From Plantago major (taxonomy: Eukaryota; Streptophyta; Magnoliopsida; Lamiales; Plantaginaceae), in NCBI GenBank assembly GCA_026545765.1, contig CM048840.1, positions 15,256,765-15,320,764 on the forward strand: a DNA stretch of 64,000 bases. Direction: 5' to 3'. The translations under genes were made by a program, and so were the position numbers. This document shows positions 60,809-64,000 of this stretch, one piece after another (the stretch's first letter is position 1; the number at the start of each line of letters is the position of its first letter). Under the pieces are notes generated by a model, which saw nothing but the letters and a program-made list of their open reading frames with translations, searched no databases and was not told the origin of the DNA.

Positions 60809-62635
60809 ATGATTTATGATGAGCAAAGTTCTTGTTTTGAAATGGATGAGCAGCAGACCTACTCTCAAACTCTTCAGATGGACCTCCAAAATCAAGAAAT
60901 GCAGAGCATGATTGACCATCACAATAGCATGGTTCAAGAAATTGGCCAAAATCCCAGCTGGCAAGAGATGAACAACACCTTCAACAATGGTGGTAACAAT
61001 GGAAATGGAACAGACCATGTCCAAAATGGTCATTTCTCTGAAGCCCTTTACCCTACAACACCTGATTTGCTCAACATGTTTCCTCTCCCTAGATGTTCCA
61101 CTTCAACTTTCCTTCCAAATTCCAACTCAATCAACTTCTCAAACTCACCATCAGTCCACAAGACTTCTTCCAGCTTCTTGGCTTCACTAGGCCTGTTTGG
61201 TGGTGACCTTAACTCTCCGGTCACGGCGGAAGGGGGCTCGTCCGGGTCGAACGGTGTTCTGTATGATTCAATGTTGCCTGTGAATCTACAGCCACAGCCA
61301 CCTCTGTTGAAGGAACTGTTTCATTCGTTGCCGTATGCGAATAGCAGTCACGGTAGCTTGTTTGGTGGTGTTGATTATGAGAGGGGGAACAACTTGAGTA
61401 GTGGTGGATTGATGTACCAAGATGGTGATGGAAGGGGTTTGGATAATGGGGTTTTTATGTTTACTGGTGAAATGAACTGTTTGGGTAAAAATAGGGATGG
61501 GAAAGATGTTAAGCATTTTGCTACTGAGAGGCATAGGAGACTTCAGTTGAATGATAAGTTTCAGAATCTGAAGAAACTCATTCCACAAACTACCAAGGTA
61601 TAACAACTTTTCTTTGTGAAAATTACTATTCATATTTGGTTTACATAAATCTGTTTGTGATATTGTGATATTGTGATATTGTGATATGCATGTGAGTTTA
61701 AAAATGGTTGTTATCTGGAATCAAACTATTTGGTGATGCAGACTAGTATGTGCGCTAGCTATATGTTAAATGCCTTTACTTTCGAGTTGTAACGTTTTAA
61801 ATGAGTGAATAATATGCATTATAAGGTGGATGTCTCATATTTGGCACAAATGTTAACTTTTTGTTGATGTTCTTTGTTGGAACTTACTAAAATGTGGAAT
61901 GCATTTAGATGAACTTTATCCAAGAATACTAAAATTGTATTGAAAAACAGATGATGTTAGTAAACTGTAAACTAGTAATGTTTGTTCTCTTTTTGGATCT
62001 TCTTGTCATGTCGACATTTTGTTTTGCGAGAAATTTCAAAGAATGACAGAGCATCAATTGTGGGAGATGCTATTGAATACATCAATGAGCTGAAAAGGAC
62101 AGTGAATGAGCTAAAAAATCTTCTGGAAAGGAAGAGGTGTGCTAGGGAGAGGCTCAAGAGGCCTAAAGCAGAAGAAGAGGGCGTACTTGAACAGAACGGC
62201 TCGAACTCGCCAGGTGACATGGAGCATCCTTTCAATGGCTCATCACTAAGGAGCTCATGGCTTCATAGGAAATCCAAGAACACTGAGGTTGATGTTCGTA
62301 TCATAGACGATGAAGTGAACGTGAAGCTTGTTCAACAGAAGAGAGTCAATTGCCTGCTTTTCGTGTCGAGAGTTCTTGATGAACTCCAGCTTGATCTTCA
62401 CCATGTTGCTGGAGGGCTTATTGGGGATTACTATAGCTTCTTGTTTAACTCCAAGGTACCTACTTTTCACAATGTTAACCTTATTCTTGATTTCTTGGCT
62501 ATATCTGTAAATAATCTATTAATTATGTTGCAGATAAGCGAAGGTTCGATCGTGTATGCAAGTGCCATAGCTGACAAACTCATTGATGTTGTGGATAAGC
62601 AGTATGCAGCCATTCCACCAACTAATAGCTATTAG
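60809..62635 (+). CDS. BHLH91: bHLH transcription factor, bHLH10/89/91 (EAT1-like) subfamily
   Basis: Exons 60809-61597, 62042-62455 and 62534-62635 are all in phase 0 and encode 434 residues. The bHLH domain spans about residues 236-296 across intron 1: FATERHRRLQLNDKFQNLKK, then NDRASIVGDAIEYINELKRT and ELKNLLERKR. The GluArg pair with a later Arg in the basic region predicts E-box binding. The C-terminal part (DVRIIDDEVNVKLVQQKR, VLDELQLDLHH) resembles the ACT-like dimerisation region. This subfamily (Arabidopsis bHLH10/89/91, rice EAT1) acts in the anther tapetum. The N-terminal half is Asn/Ser/Gln-rich and probably disordered. The TAG is followed at once by gtaagttg, so a 3'-UTR intron may begin there. 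Expression is inferred from family, not seen. Confidence 0.9.
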
Positions 62636-63404
62636 GTAAGTTGAGAGTTCTTTACCTGATTCCTTTAACTATAATCGCTGCATCATATCAAGAAGATGTT
62701 TAACGTATAAACAGTGTTTTTGGGCTCCTGATTGTGTACTTTGTTAACCAACACCAGCAGTCATACATCTTTACTTCAAACTCTACAGTCATCCAAGATT
62801 TAGGCTAGCCAAAATACAGGTAGGTTGTTCGATAGAGAAAAAACTTACAAGATCATTGTAACGAGTTGAAGACCTTATGGTCTTACAAGATCTTAGCAGT
62901 ATTATACCTTAAGAGCCTCTATAATCTATACAGTGCTTTGCATGAGAGCTTATGCAAACAAGAAAACCATTTTCATTTTCTTGGTTCAATAAGATGGAAA
63001 CTGTATTCGAGCATGTCAAATTATCGGCTTTCTGATTCATATCTTTTTCTCAATTTTCATATAAACTCTGTTATATGTATTTGAGAACTTATTTTGATTG
63101 GATAATTGGTATATGTTTGCTCTGTTTGTGATTGCAGAAAATAGGAGGGCCTTGTTTTGCATGGAGGGAGATATATGTAGGTGGCTGACACAGAATTCAC
63201 AAATTTGATCCTGTTAATTTTAATTTATCAGTAATTAGGTGTGATGTCAGGATTTAATCACTTTAACTATAATGTAATCCGATAATTACTTGATTAGCTA
63301 AGTTGATTCTCTAATTCAGGACTTCTTGCAGAAGAAACCTAGTTGAATTATTATATTCATAAAAAAGTTCTAATTTATCTGTTCAGTTGTTTTTCAGTTC
63401 ATTG
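62636..63404 (+). other. 3' flank of the bHLH gene with a probable 3'-UTR intron
   Basis: A strong donor (ttag then gtaagttg) directly follows the stop codon. An acceptor-like gattgcag lies at 63131-63138. Nothing else is recognised. Confidence 0.5.
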
Positions 63405-64000
63405 TTTATTGGTTTATGATCAAATACTCTCTGTAATTCATTCATGAAAGTTAAAAGTTTTAATCTGTGTTATGATATGCCTCATTCTAACCGAAATTTC
63501 ATTCTGTCTGTCGAATAAATCGAGGATAACTTCTACGTATAACGTATAAACATCAAGGGATTCGGTTACGACTTGTGACATATACATATTTCAAAAGGTG
63601 TAAAAATGGATAATTACCATAACATGTCTCTCTTTGTACTGGAAATATTAAGAAACACGAAAAATGAAACAATATGAGATAGTAGGCCAGTTTTGGACTT
63701 TGATAGGACTGTTTTCATATCTTAACCAAGTCATGTGGTCCTATTGCTGTTCCAGTTTACACAGGATGATCTAACAAGTTTGTACAAAAGGGGAAAAAAA
63801 GAGAGAGATGTAAAATATCATCAAGATTTCATTAAAGTTTAATAATAATAATCTTTGCTTCAACTAACTATTTCAACCAATGATTTTAACTGATTGAGCA
63901 AACTAAACAAGTGATTATTTCAACAATATTACTGAAACAAAGTGCAAATTCAAGAAATCAGAAATCAACAAAAATGAAAGCATCTTTGAAGAACAATTTG
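63405..64000. repeat. Third copy of the block found upstream of the bHLH gene
   Basis: It starts near ggtttatgatcaaatactct and parallels 59760-60300 through ggtcctattgctg, gattgagcaaactaaacaag and gaaagcatctttgaag, in the same order and orientation. It continues past the window edge. Confidence 0.85.

Overview
The window looks like a nuclear chromosome segment of a eudicot plant. Its genes have GT-AG introns, intergenic DNA is AT-rich and full of microsatellites and transposon debris, and several genes belong to land-plant families: PLS-class PPR proteins, a plastid sugar-phosphate translocator, augmin subunit 7 and a tapetal-type bHLH factor. XPT and AUG7 are neighbours in Arabidopsis (At5g17630 and At5g17620 from memory), so this pair seems to be conserved microsynteny, here stretched by repeats. 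The species cannot be named from the sequence.

Layout. 1-1000: a truncated Vps62/DUF946 gene with an internally duplicated block. 1360-23750: mostly transposon-derived DNA. It holds a decayed Mutator-like element that also carries an OTU protease domain (1360-4300), a solo LTR (5102-6204), a second LTR on the minus strand (7688-8713), a complete but frameshifted hAT element with a perfect 8-bp target duplication (9223-12829), a Stowaway-like MITE (13900-14154), Helitron-like ends, an LTR-like block with a GGTCGCGACC motif array (20311-20858) and a repeat family carrying RNase H fragments. 23555-25251: intronless XPT on the minus strand, with a degenerate paralog fragment behind its 3' end. 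29475-32930: AUG7 on the plus strand in nine coding exons. 33600-43460: nested repeats, including a long AT microsatellite, a truncated Copia retrotransposon with LTR, PBS and gag, another Stowaway MITE and an 833-bp hAT MITE with perfect target duplication.

44142-64000 is gene-rich: a frameshifted two-domain fasciclin-like (FLA) gene on the minus strand, a PPR gene whose DYW end is broken, an SDR dehydrogenase (minus), a small two-pass membrane protein (minus), an EF-hand protein with C-terminal membrane segments (minus), an intact E-class PPR gene and a bHLH10/89/91 (EAT1-like) gene. Repeats flanking the bHLH gene suggest a tandem copy just past the right edge.

No operon-like linkage is expected or seen; the genes are independent. 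Themes are organelle RNA editing (two PPRs), plastid carbon exchange (XPT), microtubule nucleation (AUG7) and probable anther development (bHLH). I found no convincing undescribed multi-gene system. The most unusual items are the MULE-OTU element, the duplicated splice acceptor in AUG7, the palindrome array in the LTR-like block and the RNase H-bearing repeat family.
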